Shown: positions 7,005 to 15,979 of the stretch, piece by piece
Layout: each line of letters begins with the position of its first letter
Position numbering within the stretch: position 1 is the first letter of the stretch
Assembly (NCBI RefSeq): GCF_900112935.1
Contig: NZ_FONM01000022.1
Span: forward strand, 1 to 43,782
Length of the DNA stretch: 43,782 nucleotides
Direction of reading: 5' to 3'
DNA from: Trichococcus pasteurii
GTDB taxonomy: Bacteria; Bacillota; Bacilli; Lactobacillales; Aerococcaceae
Notes under the pieces: model-generated
Databases searched by the model: none
Told to the model about the DNA's origin: nothing
Seen by the model: the letters and a program-made list of their open reading frames with translations, nothing else
Program-made: the position numbers and the translations under genes

Positions 7005-7565
7005 TCAACGAAGTCTATCCAGTGTTTGCGTATAGAGTTCAATAACTTCTTTACGACTAATTTGACTTTTCTTATCTTTGTACCAAAAAACAGATTGAAT
7101 CGTGATGCCCATAATAATCTGTCCTTTATAACTTAGTTGCAGAGGCAGTTCCTTGTCAGTGTCCTCTTTTTTTACGTAATTGTTTAACATACTCTTTCCG
7201 TATTCCCGTACACTTTCAAGTTCAAAGATGCTGTTCCCATTCGTTTGAATACTGAAAATGAGGTGTAAGAGATTGTCGAATTGATCCAAAAGCTGCTCGA
7301 AAACAACAATGAAAAAATCAACACCTTCATCGTTTGACTTTTGAATGGCAAAATCAAATATTTTATTCATCTTGTGTTTAATGAAAAAAGTTATGAAGTC
7401 ATATTTATCCAAGAAATGCTTGTAGAAAGTGGGGCGACGAATCATGGCAGCATCACATATTTCGGTTACGGATATACTCTCAAATTCTTTTTCTAGTAGT
7501 AAGCGTTCAAATGCTTCAACTAGGGCTTTATACGTCTTTTGAACCCTTAAATCTAATTGCTCCAT
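7005..7565 (-). CDS. TetR/AcrR-family transcriptional regulator
   Basis: A 186-residue repressor. The N-terminal helix-turn-helix is typical of TetR proteins: RVQKTYKALVEAFERLLLEKEFESISVTEICDAA-type helices 1-2, then RRPTFYKHFLDKYDF as recognition helix (residues about 43-57). The C-terminal ligand domain has no recognisable subfamily signature beyond the small Firmicute type. It is divergent from the ABC exporter operon and shares a 185-base control region with it, so it very likely represses that exporter until a substrate is bound. The ribosome site is AAGGAGGAAACCC. Confidence 0.9.
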   Translation of the reverse strand: MEQLDLRVQKTYKALVEAFERLLLEKEFESISVTEICDAAMIRRPTFYKHFLDKYDFITFFIKHKMNKIFDFAIQKSNDEGVDFFIVVFEQLLDQFDNLLHLIFSIQTNGNSIFELESVREYGKSMLNNYVKKEDTDKELPLQLSYKGQIIMGITIQSVFWYKDKKSQISRKEVIELYTQTLDRLR

Positions 7566-7643
7566 CCTGGGTTTCCTCCTTAAGGAAAACTATCAATTAT
7601 CAAAAGAATGTAAGTTAAGTATCAAATACCAATTATATGTATC

Positions 7644-7721
7644 TTGTTCTGCTTTTCGATATTAGTATAATAGAAATTGTAACAAATGTAAATAAAGAAA
7701 CGAATGTAATTTATCTTACAT
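7644..7721 (+). promoter_or_regulatory. Promoter and candidate TetR operator of the ABC exporter
   Basis: A perfect -10 TATAAT (7666-7671) lies 16 bases after a weak -35 TTGTTC (7644-7649). Just downstream, ATGTAA-N6-TTACAT (7704-7721) is a perfect dyad. The half-site AATGTAA also occurs near 7605 and 7685, so several operator copies are possible. Placement between promoter and gene suits repression by the adjacent TetR protein. Confidence 0.5.
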
Positions 7722-7750
7722 AAGCAAATTAAAAGAAAGGCAGTGACACT

Positions 7751-8689
7751 ATGTCAGTTATCGAAGTAAGACACGTAACCAAAGATTATGGGCATGGACG
7801 GGGAATATTCGATGTTTCCTTTGAGATAGCAGAAGGAGAAGTCTTTGGCTTTCTTGGGCCTAACGGTGCCGGGAAGACCACTACTATCCGCCACTTGATG
7901 GGATTTTCCAAGCCTCAAGAAGGGGAACTATATATCAATGGTAAAGACTGTTGGAAATCAGCAGCTATCATTAAACATGATGTTGGGTACTTACCTGGAG
8001 AGTTGGCCTTTCCGAAGGGGATGACCGGAGAGGGCTTTATCCAATTCATGGCTGAAGAAAGACAAATCAGCGATATGTCCCGAACAGATTATCTGAAGGA
8101 AATGTTTGAATTGGATTCAGCAATGGAAATTGAAGCAATGAGTCTTGGCTCTAAACGAAAGCTGGCATTGGTGACAGCCTTCATGCATAATCCCAAGGTA
8201 TTAATTCTGGATGAGCCAACCTCAGGATTGGACCCGGTCATGCAAGAACGTTTCATCCAATTTATTTTGGAAGAAAAAAAAGAAGGAAAGACCATTCTGC
8301 TCTCTAGCCACATCTTCAGTGAAGTGGATGCAACGTGTGACCGGATTGCCATAATCAAGGATGGAGTGGTTGTCTCAACTATTGAAGCAGCCAAACTTAA
8401 ACATAATACAAACAAAACTTTTAAAATAGAGTTTGCGACAAAAAAAGATTACCAACAGTTCCTGGCCCGAACGAAATTTAAAATTCCGGTCGAACGGCCC
8501 GATCAGAATCAAGTTAAGTTAAATCTGACAGATGAGACGATGCAACGGTTGTTTACCGAACTAAGTGAAGTAAGTATTCGTTTTATCTCAGAAATTAAAT
8601 TTACACTGGAAGATTACTTTATGGACTTCTATGATCGTAAGAAATCTATAGCAGCCGGAGAGGAGAACCTAGAACATGGCGTACATTGA
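7751..8689 (+). CDS. ABC transporter ATP-binding protein (first of two)
   Basis: A 312-residue cytoplasmic ATPase of an ABC-2 exporter. Walker A is GPNGAGKTTT (about residues 36-45), Walker B is VLILDEPTSGLD, the signature is MSLGSKRKLAL (a loose form of LSGGQ), and the switch His is in LLSSHIFSE. About 90 residues follow the ATPase core and form an accessory C-terminal domain. It overlaps the next ATPase gene by 14 bases, and the two probably form a heterodimer driving the downstream permease. The substrate is unknown; drug or peptide export is likely given the TetR regulator. Confidence 0.92.
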   Translation: MSVIEVRHVTKDYGHGRGIFDVSFEIAEGEVFGFLGPNGAGKTTTIRHLMGFSKPQEGELYINGKDCWKSAAIIKHDVGYLPGELAFPKGMTGEGFIQFMAEERQISDMSRTDYLKEMFELDSAMEIEAMSLGSKRKLALVTAFMHNPKVLILDEPTSGLDPVMQERFIQFILEEKKEGKTILLSSHIFSEVDATCDRIAIIKDGVVVSTIEAAKLKHNTNKTFKIEFATKKDYQQFLARTKFKIPVERPDQNQVKLNLTDETMQRLFTELSEVSIRFISEIKFTLEDYFMDFYDRKKSIAAGEENLEHGVH

Positions 8690-9569
8690 AATTAAGCATC
8701 TGACAAAGGACTATGGAAAGAAACGCGGTATTTTCGATATGTCATTAGAAGTTGAAAAAGGTGAGATATATGGCTTTGTTGGTGTAAACGGTGCAGGCAA
8801 GACCACGACGATCCGACACATGATGGGCTTTTTAACACCGGATGAAGGAACGGTCACCATTAATGGGCTTGATGCGAACAAAAGTAGTGCAGAGGTAAAG
8901 CGCTATGTATCGTATATACCTGGTGAAATTAATTTTCCAGGTAATTCGACCGGAGAGGATTTTATCAAAAATCAGATTTATTTATCAGGTCGAGGTGATT
9001 GGGAATATGCAGAGAATGTTATTGACCAGCTCCAATTAGACGCGAAAGCGAATGTCCGAGCCATGAGCAAAGGAATGAAGCAGAAAACCGCTATCGTCTC
9101 AGCTTTTGCCTCTGATGCCGATATTTTGATAATGGACGAGCCAACGACAGGACTGGATCCTTTGATGCGGGATATCTTTATCGAGCTATTGAAAGAGGAA
9201 AAAGCCAAAGGGAAAACCATTTTTATGTCCAGTCATATTTTCCAAGAAGTGGAAGAGGTCTGTGACCGCGTCGCAATCATTCGTGATGGGATGATCATTG
9301 ATGTGATTGATATGAAGGACATCCGCTATAACAAGATGAAAACTTATAAAATGGAGTTTAAATCGATTGAAGATTTCGAGCACTTCCGCAGTCTCGGTTA
9401 TGACCTACATCGGGTTAAGGTGGACGACCTGCAATTAAACATCATGATTCATGATCAAGATATTAATCGTTTGATCCAAGATTTAAAGAATTTTAACTTA
9501 GTGTATTTCAAGGAAATTAAAGTCACATTCGAAGATTATGTCACGCAAGTGTTCAAGGGGGAAAAATAA
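8676..9569 (+). CDS. ABC transporter ATP-binding protein (second of two)
   Basis: A 297-residue paralogue of the preceding ATPase; both open with I-E-V/I-K/R-H-L/V-T-K-DYG. Walker A is GVNGAGKTTT, Walker B is ILIMDEPTTGLD, the signature is MSKGMKQKTAIV and the switch His is in FMSSHIFQE. Its start overlaps the preceding gene by 14 bases, and AGGAGA precedes the ATG. It ends one base before the permease gene. The pair probably arose by tandem duplication and works as a heterodimer. Confidence 0.92.
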   Translation: MAYIEIKHLTKDYGKKRGIFDMSLEVEKGEIYGFVGVNGAGKTTTIRHMMGFLTPDEGTVTINGLDANKSSAEVKRYVSYIPGEINFPGNSTGEDFIKNQIYLSGRGDWEYAENVIDQLQLDAKANVRAMSKGMKQKTAIVSAFASDADILIMDEPTTGLDPLMRDIFIELLKEEKAKGKTIFMSSHIFQEVEEVCDRVAIIRDGMIIDVIDMKDIRYNKMKTYKMEFKSIEDFEHFRSLGYDLHRVKVDDLQLNIMIHDQDINRLIQDLKNFNLVYFKEIKVTFEDYVTQVFKGEK

Positions 9570-9570
9570 C

Positions 9571-11082
9571 ATGTTCTCAAAACCAATTTTTAAGCAAAGT
9601 ATTCAAGCCAATTGGAAGCTCTGGGTTATTATTACTTTCGTTGCAGCGATGATCCTATCGGCCTTTACGGTAACTTTTGATGCAGAAGGCTTTGCGGCAA
9701 TCGCATCTGCTGCTGAAGGGACAAGATTTTCTAATATCTTATCAACGATGACAAGCTTATTGGGAAGTCTGGAAAACTTCTATAAACTGATTGCCGTTAT
9801 CCTGGGAATTGTCTACGTCGTGTTCACCGCAAACAACCTGGTGGTTAATGAAGTGGATTCTGGCTCAATGGCCTATACCTTATCCACTCCGATTAAACGG
9901 TCCAGTGTTATTTTTACTAAATCGATCTTTTTGGTCCTTTCCATTGTTTTGATGTATGGAATCATTGGATCCACCGGTCTGGTTGCAGCCCAACTTAAGT
10001 ATCAAAACGTCACCGGCTATACCATTACCGATGATGTGCGGGCAGCCGCTGAGGCATTGAATCAAGACGAGGGCTATATATCCGAGCGTATGTATCTAAT
10101 TTTGGAAAACGATCATGCCATGCGGGAAGCAGCTGCAGTCAGAAATATGGATACCGAAGCCTATACGATCTATCTTGAGAGTGTCATCAATGACCGCTCC
10201 TATGAGGAAGCCGCAGCAGTCATCACCGATGAACGCTGGGATATCTACAAAGATGATGAAGACATGGAAGACGAAGATATTGAAATCACTGCGGAGGAAT
10301 TGGCCGCCGACCCCACCATGCTTCTGTTAAGTAACGATGCCCTTGTTACTGGCGCAAAAGTAACAGGCTTGTCAGTGAATGAATACCAACAATTTATCAA
10401 TAATGAAATGGTTTCACTTGAACAGGAAACTGAAGTCGCCGTTAAAGAGGAAAAAACACCAAATGAAGAGGGTACAGAAGCGACTGCACAACCGGCTACA
10501 CAACCGACTGTCATGGTATCCGAAGATAATGCCGATATCTTAATGCAATTAGTGATTGAGTCTTCAGCGAAAGCTTTGAATATGGAGACTGATCAAGTTG
10601 CGGATAAGATTGCCTTGATTAAAGATCCAGTGGCACTAGAAGCGGCGATGCTAGCAACGGATTTAACCGAGCAACAAATCATTACAATGGCTAATAATGG
10701 CATGGTCAGCTCTGCCAAAGCGGTCGATGAAGCGTTGGAATTTGATGCTGAAGCGTATATTTGGTTAAGTGTCGGACTTTTGTTGTTGATATTGGCTCTT
10801 AGTTCGATTTCCTTTTTTGCATCAACGCTATTCAACCGTACAGGTTTAGCTTTAGCTATTGGTGGCGGAATTCCATTTACATTCTTTATTATTACCATGG
10901 TACAACAATTGATGGATACATCAGAAAATCTCGAGTATCTGACTATAACGACTCTATTTGATACTGAAGCAATTCTAACAGGTGGAGATTTTGGTTGGGG
11001 ATTGGTGGCTTTAGGAGGCATTACCTTCGTCTTGTATGCAGCCTCTAATGTCATTTTTACCAAGAAGGATTTGCCACTATAG
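9571..11082 (+). CDS. ABC-2 type transporter permease with large extracellular insert
   Basis: A 503-residue integral membrane protein. TM1 lies at about residues 17-36 (WVIITFVAAMILSAFTV), TM2 and TM3 at about 70-92 and 118-140, and TM4-TM6 in the last 120 residues (IWLSVGLLLLILALSSISFF; AIGGGIPFTFFIITM; WGLVALGGITFVLYAASNV). Between TM3 and TM4 is a soluble insert of about 240 acidic, Ala/Glu/Thr-rich residues, unusual in length for ABC-2 permeases and likely extracytoplasmic. ATG 9571 is used because AAGGGGGAAAAATAAC precedes it; an upstream in-frame ATG at 9538 has no such site. It is the membrane partner of the two ATPases. Confidence 0.88.
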   Translation: MFSKPIFKQSIQANWKLWVIITFVAAMILSAFTVTFDAEGFAAIASAAEGTRFSNILSTMTSLLGSLENFYKLIAVILGIVYVVFTANNLVVNEVDSGSMAYTLSTPIKRSSVIFTKSIFLVLSIVLMYGIIGSTGLVAAQLKYQNVTGYTITDDVRAAAEALNQDEGYISERMYLILENDHAMREAAAVRNMDTEAYTIYLESVINDRSYEEAAAVITDERWDIYKDDEDMEDEDIEITAEELAADPTMLLLSNDALVTGAKVTGLSVNEYQQFINNEMVSLEQETEVAVKEEKTPNEEGTEATAQPATQPTVMVSEDNADILMQLVIESSAKALNMETDQVADKIALIKDPVALEAAMLATDLTEQQIITMANNGMVSSAKAVDEALEFDAEAYIWLSVGLLLLILALSSISFFASTLFNRTGLALAIGGGIPFTFFIITMVQQLMDTSENLEYLTITTLFDTEAILTGGDFGWGLVALGGITFVLYAASNVIFTKKDLPL

Positions 11083-11242
11083 AAAGACTGGTCATGTACA
11101 TAATTATGAAAATAAAATCAAGTTATTAAGTATGAGATTAAATGAATGCAGAGATATTTTGAGTATTCAGAGCATTATTCGTGAAGTGGTTCGGGGCTGC
11201 CTTTTGGAGCACGCCTGCGAAGCAAACATTCGTATATATCAG

Positions 11243-11275
11243 AGAGGCTGGGACGTTTGTCCCAGCCTCTTGGCT
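11243..11275 (+). terminator. Strong hairpin, probable terminator of the ABC exporter operon
   Basis: AGAGGCTGGGAC and GTCCCAGCCTCT form a perfect 12-bp stem with loop GTTT. The downstream tail (TGGCTATTTA) is only moderately T-rich, so termination may be partial or bidirectional. Confidence 0.6.
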
Positions 11276-11537
11276 ATTTAATGATTGTTATCCCAGTCAT
11301 CGATTTATAGCAGTAGTCATAAAAAATACAAATTTCGGTAAAGTTTTGAGCAACAGATCATTTTTGTATTGGTATGAACTATTCAGGGATAAATAGATAG
11401 TTTTAAATATATTTTGCTAATATAGAAACAATAAAAAAGAGTGCTTTTATGATAATTGGTCAACTACTTGTCAGCATATCATAAATGAGGTCATTTTTTT
11501 GAGGAGAATGGCGCTGTAAAGGCATTACAGATCTAGG

Positions 11538-11629
11538 TACAGAAAGGGCTTGAAAAAGAGAATAGAACCGAAAAAAGCGGAAAGCCCATAGTGACGGGAT
11601 TTCCGCTTTATTTTTGCCTTTAGGATTAT
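11538..11629 (+). repeat. Dispersed 92-bp repeat with internal hairpin, copy A
   Basis: This copy aligns over its whole length with 38666-38757, at roughly 75-80% identity by hand. It starts TACAGAAA, contains AAAGCGGAAA pairing with TTTCCGCTTT, and ends TTTTTGCCTT then GGATTAT. The stem plus T-run makes it terminator-like. It sits between convergent genes. Confidence 0.65.
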
Positions 11630-11679
11630 ATAAGGCAAAAACAATTATAATAATAAGTTATTAAGAAGTTTTTAGAAAA

Positions 11680-12276
11680 TCACTTCTCTGGTTCAAAAGT
11701 ATGATAATAAATGTTAATTGGAACATCTTGACGATACCACTTTTCTATAACATACTCTTCATTACCAGAAACTGTTACTTTTTCTACTTCCCCATCCTTT
11801 GTTATGATACCAAATTTGAGGTCTTCAATAGGGGTTAATGTAATATTAGAAAAACCCGCATCTTCAAATTGTTGAGCTACGATTGAGAAATTCACTGATT
11901 CAAACTGTCTTGAACTTCCAGGAACTTGAATTTGTGGAGTACTCTCAGCATCCATACCAATAACTAAACCAAATAATAATAAAATGAATAGGGTAAGAAA
12001 TCCAAGCACGCCCCAACGATTTGAACGAGGAATTTTATTAGATAAGAGGCGATTTGCAAGAATACCTGATCCAAATGCCACACCATATTTTGCGTAACGA
12101 GTGCGTTTGCTTTCCTTCTTCTTCACTTCAACTTCAGCTTGCCTAATTACTTCTCCTAAATTATTTTCTAATACATCAGAAAGAATGTTAATAGTTACGT
12201 TATCATAAGAAAGCTGTAAGTCATTCAGACCGTTACCAATAGCTTCTTCTATGGAATTTCCATTATATACAGGCAT
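11680..12276 (-). CDS. Membrane protein with Jag-N-like and PASTA-like domains
   Basis: A 198-residue protein. Residues 1-45 (SIEEAIGNGLNDLQLSYDNV and onward) look like the Jag/KhpB N-terminal domain. Next are a basic linker, a segment with IPRSNR, and one membrane helix at about 90-110 (LGFLTLFILLLFGLVIGM). Residues 120-198 resemble the extracytoplasmic PASTA-type module (FEDAGFSNITLTPIEDL, ending INIYYHTFE). The topology would be N-in, C-out. Start 12276 is chosen because GGAGGAGAAACTT precedes this ATG; ATGs at 12306 and 12291 are further upstream. The family is common in Lactobacillales but has no firm role; a link to cell-envelope sensing is inferred. Confidence 0.75.
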   Translation of the reverse strand: MPVYNGNSIEEAIGNGLNDLQLSYDNVTINILSDVLENNLGEVIRQAEVEVKKKESKRTRYAKYGVAFGSGILANRLLSNKIPRSNRWGVLGFLTLFILLLFGLVIGMDAESTPQIQVPGSSRQFESVNFSIVAQQFEDAGFSNITLTPIEDLKFGIITKDGEVEKVTVSGNEEYVIEKWYRQDVPINIYYHTFEPEK

Positions 12277-12600
12277 AAGTTTCTCCTCCATTACTATGAT
12301 TAACATTTCAACAATTAATCATTTGAAAGCAAGAAATTAGAAAAGTTATTAAGCATAACCCAAATTGTCAGAGTTAAAGAACCACTAATCACAAAAATAC
12401 TATTATTATAAATTATATCATGGTTTAAATAGTCAGACGATATAAGTTCACATCACTTGTATATATTTTTTTTAGGCTAAAAAAATCAAAACCACAACAT
12501 GTTGATTGAATCCGCTGTTATTGAGATAATGAAGCGAAATGAACTTACTTTAACGTACCGAGAAATAAGAATGGGTAAAAGTTTGAGAGGGTGGTGGGCT
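12277..12600. other. AT-rich divergent intergenic region
   Basis: No gene is supported. The reading frame of the downstream AlkD-like gene extends in-frame back to an ATG at 12499, but that part lacks family features. No clear -35/-10 pair was found on either strand. Confidence 0.5.
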
Positions 12601-13320
12601 ATGTCTAACATAATCGAACAGGTAAGGCAGGAACTAATCAACAATTCAGACGAAACGACAAAGGAAAGCGGCAAAAGATTTTTTAAAGAAGAAGTAAGGT
12701 TCTATGGCGTAAAAACGATGACAGTCTCGAGAATTTCCAAGGAGGCATTTAAAAGCATTAAGAAGCTTTCCAAAAAAGAAATATTTGATCTGTGTGAACA
12801 ACTGTGGCTTTCCGGAATGATGGAGGAATCTTTTATTGCCTGCAATTGGGCCTATGCCATCAACAAACAATACACTGAAGATGATTTTCTTTTGTTCGAA
12901 AGATGGGTAAATGAATATGTTACCAATTGGGCATCTTGTGACACTTTTTGTAACCACACTATCGGAACATTCTTGGAAATGTATCCATTGTACATAGAAA
13001 AATTAAAAGATTGGACGAAATCCCAAAATAGATGGGTTAGGCGGGCGTCAGCCGTATCGCTTATAATTCCAGCCAGAAAAGGTCTGTTCAAAGACGATAT
13101 TTTTGAAATTGCCGACAGATTATTGTTGGATAAGGACGATTTAGTGCAAAAAGGGTATGGCTGGATGCTGAAGTCTTTATGCACCAAGTATGAAGATGAC
13201 GTATACCAGTATGTGTTAAGCAAGAGGGACATCATGCCCAGAACGGCATTAAGGTATGCGATAGAAAAAATGCCGCCGCCAAGGAAACTTGAGGCAATGA
13301 AAAGAGAGAAGAAAAAGTGA
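12601..13320 (+). CDS. AlkD-like DNA alkylation repair protein
   Basis: A 239-residue all-helical HEAT-repeat protein of the AlkC/AlkD DNA glycosylase superfamily. It has the family opening (QVRQELINNSDETTKESGKR then FFKEEVRFYGVK), the central FERWVNEYVTNWASCDTFCNH block with Trp and Asp residues typical of the substrate pocket, and WVRRASAVSLI. Members excise bulky or positively charged alkylated bases such as 3- and 7-methylpurines. ATG 12601 is used because homologues begin there and GAGGGTGGTGG precedes it. The gene stands between a divergent membrane protein and the Arr gene 33 bases downstream, so it may be co-transcribed with the latter. Confidence 0.88.
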   Translation: MSNIIEQVRQELINNSDETTKESGKRFFKEEVRFYGVKTMTVSRISKEAFKSIKKLSKKEIFDLCEQLWLSGMMEESFIACNWAYAINKQYTEDDFLLFERWVNEYVTNWASCDTFCNHTIGTFLEMYPLYIEKLKDWTKSQNRWVRRASAVSLIIPARKGLFKDDIFEIADRLLLDKDDLVQKGYGWMLKSLCTKYEDDVYQYVLSKRDIMPRTALRYAIEKMPPPRKLEAMKREKKK

Positions 13321-13353
13321 GTATACGGTTCAATAATTGAGAGGTGGAATAAG

Positions 13354-14103
13354 ATGCATAATCAATTCGATCCCAATAACAAGATCATTCAACTGCTTCT
13401 TCAGGGGATGGGCATGGAAGATAGCGGCAACCCTGAAGCGGCAGGCCTGCTGTTTCTTAAAGCCTGGAGTGAAGCGACAGACGATTTTGAAAAATTTGTC
13501 GCAGCCTATTATGTGGCCCGGCATCAAAAAATTGTATCAGAAAAATTAATATGGTTCGAAACCTCTTTGCGGTTTGCGCTAGAAGTGAATGATATTGCGG
13601 TAAAGAGTGCGTTCCCATCTTTGTATATGAACATCGCGAAATGCTATGAGGCGTTATCCGATCCGGACAAAGCAAAAAAGAATATTGAATTGTCACATTC
13701 GTATAAGGGTACGCCTTCTGACCCAGGCCCCTTCTTTCATGGGACAAGAGCAGATCTGCAGGTCGGTGAGCTGCTGACAGCAAAAGAGGAATCGAATTAC
13801 AAACCTGGACTTAAAATGAACCACATTTATTTTACGGCCTTGATTAGTGGGGCGGGACTTGCGGCCGCATTGGCAAAAGGCGATGGTCCTGAGCGGGTTT
13901 ATATTGTAGAGCCGACCGGGGAATTTGAGAACGACCCAAATGTCACGGATAAGAAATTCCCCGGAAATCTGACGCGATCCTACCGCTCGCAAGTACCTTT
14001 AAAAATTGTTGGCGAAGCAACTGATTGGTTGCAACAGACGCCTGAGGAACTTCGTCGGTGGCGTGAAAAGTTGGCGAATAATCAAGGCGAAATTATCAAC
14101 TGA
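13354..14103 (+). CDS. arr: Rifampin ADP-ribosyltransferase (Arr-type) with helical N-terminal extension
   Basis: A 249-residue protein. Residues about 124-249 match the Arr fold that transfers ADP-ribose from NAD+ to the C23 hydroxyl of rifamycins: FFHGTRADLQVGELL (conserved His and Arg), NHIYFTA, ERVYIVEPTGEFENDPN and the C-terminal SYRS-x-VPLKIVGEA. The N-terminal 120 residues are helical with a tetratricopeptide-like pattern (AGLLFLKAWSEA; SLYMNIAKCYEALSDPDKA) and are absent from the compact roughly 140-residue Arr enzymes. Such extended forms occur in Firmicutes. Activity as true rifampin resistance is inferred from family membership. GAGAGGTGG precedes the ATG. Confidence 0.85.
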   Translation: MHNQFDPNNKIIQLLLQGMGMEDSGNPEAAGLLFLKAWSEATDDFEKFVAAYYVARHQKIVSEKLIWFETSLRFALEVNDIAVKSAFPSLYMNIAKCYEALSDPDKAKKNIELSHSYKGTPSDPGPFFHGTRADLQVGELLTAKEESNYKPGLKMNHIYFTALISGAGLAAALAKGDGPERVYIVEPTGEFENDPNVTDKKFPGNLTRSYRSQVPLKIVGEATDWLQQTPEELRRWREKLANNQGEIIN

Positions 14104-14128
14104 GGATTCAACTTTTACCCCGGAAATA

Positions 14129-14156
14129 TTGACAATTTTCCGTCCTATCCTAAAGT
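14129..14156 (+). promoter_or_regulatory. Candidate promoter of ilvD
   Basis: TTGACA (14129-14134) and TAAAGT (14151-14156) are 16 bases apart, about 95 bases before the start codon. The leader contains GGAGGGACC, but I see no specifier stem or antiterminator typical of a T-box. Confidence 0.45.
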
Positions 14157-14249
14157 ACGGAGGGACCCTGATAGTCTTTTGTGGACAGAAATGTTAAAAT
14201 TCGATTAATAGTAAGTGTTTGCGGATGAGAATACGGGAGGGGTTTGGGA

Positions 14250-15962
14250 ATGGATAACGAGAAGAACAAAAAAGATTTACGCATCAACAGTTTCGTCTAT
14301 GATGGGGTTGTGAAATCACCGAACCGTGCGATGCTGCGCGCGACAGGCATGCATGACGAAGACTTCAAAAAGCCGATGGTCGGAGTGATAAGCACTTGGG
14401 CTGAGAACACGCCTTGCAATATCCACTTGAATGATCTAGCTGCAATCGCAAAAAACGGCATCAAGAAGCAGCACGGATGGCCAGTCCAGTTTACGACAGT
14501 GACCGTTTCCGATGGCATCGCCATGGGTACGCCGGGGATGAATTATTCGTTGCCTTCGCGCGATCTGATTGCCGATTCGATAGAAATTGCGGTAGGTGGC
14601 CAAAATCTGGATGCCTTCATCAGCATCGGCGGCTGCGACAAGAACATGCCGGGCTCTGTCATCGCGATGGCCAATGCGAACATACCCTCCATTTTTGTAT
14701 ATGGGGGCACGATTGCGCCGGGCCAAGATGAGGATGGCAATGACATCGATCTCGTATCAGTATTTGAAGCCATCGGAAAGTGGAACAACGGCGAAATGAC
14801 GGAAGAAGAAGTACGGGCGATCGAATGCAACGCCTGTCCCGGACCTGGGGCTTGCGGCGGGATGTATACGGCCAACACGATGGCATCGGCAATCGAAACG
14901 ATGGGGCTGAGCTTGCCAGGATCATCGTCGAACCCTGCAGCAACGGGTGATAAATTGAAGGATGTTTTCGAGGCCGGCGAAGCCATCATCGGCTTGATCG
15001 AAAAAAATATCCGTCCGCGCGACATCATCACCCGCAAATCGCTGGAAAATGCCGTGGTGATCACGATGGCCTTGGGCGGATCGACGAACGCCATCCTGCA
15101 TCTATTGGCGATCGCCCATGCCGCTGAGGTCGACTTCGCGATCGAGGACTTCAATGAAATCCAAAAACGGGTACCGCATTTGGCCGACCTTAAACCTTCA
15201 GGAAAATATGTGTTCCAAGACCTCTACAACGTCGGCGGTGTGCCCGCCGTTCAAAAATACTTGCTTGACAACGGCTTGCTGCACGGCGACTGCTTGACCG
15301 TGACCGGCAAGACGCTGGCGGAAAATCTGGAAAATGTGGCTCCTTTGGCAGAAGGCCAGGACGTGATCATGCCGCTTGAGAATCCGAAACGCAAAGATGG
15401 CCCGCTGATTGTGCTGAAAGGCAATCTAGCCCCGGATGGCGCTGTCGTAAAAGTTTCCGGACTGAAGCAACGACGCCATGAAGGACCTGCGAAGGTTTTC
15501 AACACCGAAGAAGCGGCGATCGAAGCGACACTGAACGGGGAAATCGTGGATGGCGACGTCGTGGTTGTCCGCTTTGTCGGGCCGAAAGGTGGGCCGGGTA
15601 TGCCGGAAATGCTGTCCTTATCAAGCATCATTTCCGGAAAAGGCATCAAAGTATGTCTGATCACAGATGGCCGTTTTTCCGGCGGTTCCCACGGGTTCGT
15701 GGTCGGACATATCGCACCGGAGGCACAAGACGGCGGACCGATCGCCTTATTGGCAACGAATGATACGATCATCATTGACCAGGATACGCGTGAGTTGACG
15801 ATGCAAGTATCCGATGAAGAGTTGGCCAAGCGACGCGAAAAACTGGTGTTGCCGCCTTTGAAATCGCGCGGTGTCCTGGGCAAATACGCACACATCGTGT
15901 CATCCGCATCGAAAGGTGCCGTAACCGACTTCTTCAACCGCAACCCATTTGAGGAAAAATAA
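14250..15962 (+). CDS. ilvD: Dihydroxy-acid dehydratase
   Basis: A 570-residue enzyme of the IlvD/Edd family. It dehydrates 2,3-dihydroxy-isovalerate and 2,3-dihydroxy-3-methylvalerate to the 2-keto acids in valine and isoleucine synthesis, in the cytoplasm. Cys56, Cys129 (GGCDKNMPG) and Cys202 ([16 protein letters not shown]) lie where the iron-sulfur cluster ligands are expected; the C-terminal [19 protein letters not shown] is the family signature. Length is full. The ATG at 14250 follows GGGAGGGG; a TTG two codons upstream is less likely. No other ilv genes lie in the window, but a MIP18-type cluster-assembly gene follows 17 bases later, fitting an iron-sulfur enzyme. Confidence 0.95.
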   Translation: MDNEKNKKDLRINSFVYDGVVKSPNRAMLRATGMHDEDFKKPMVGVISTWAENTPCNIHLNDLAAIAKNGIKKQHGWPVQFTTVTVSDGIAMGTPGMNYSLPSRDLIADSIEIAVGGQNLDAFISIGGCDKNMPGSVIAMANANIPSIFVYGGTIAPGQDEDGNDIDLVSVFEAIGKWNNGEMTEEEVRAIECNACPGPGACGGMYTANTMASAIETMGLSLPGSSSNPAATGDKLKDVFEAGEAIIGLIEKNIRPRDIITRKSLENAVVITMALGGSTNAILHLLAIAHAAEVDFAIEDFNEIQKRVPHLADLKPSGKYVFQDLYNVGGVPAVQKYLLDNGLLHGDCLTVTGKTLAENLENVAPLAEGQDVIMPLENPKRKDGPLIVLKGNLAPDGAVVKVSGLKQRRHEGPAKVFNTEEAAIEATLNGEIVDGDVVVVRFVGPKGGPGMPEMLSLSSIISGKGIKVCLITDGRFSGGSHGFVVGHIAPEAQDGGPIALLATNDTIIIDQDTRELTMQVSDEELAKRREKLVLPPLKSRGVLGKYAHIVSSASKGAVTDFFNRNPFEEK

Positions 15963-15979
15963 AGGAGGCGTGCTTCATA

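Larger units (their letters stand above)
11083..11679. other. Gap with hairpins and a dispersed repeat, no gene
   Basis: Short overlapping ORFs here show no family features. The content is the hairpin at 11243-11270 and the repeat copy at 11538-11629, lying between the convergent permease gene and the Jag-N/PASTA-like gene. Confidence 0.6.

Noticed and set aside
14129-14249. Possible T-box leader upstream of ilvD (GGAGGGACC near 14158)
   Set aside because: Only a fragment resembles the T-box motif; no specifier loop, AGGGTGG sequence or terminator before the gene.
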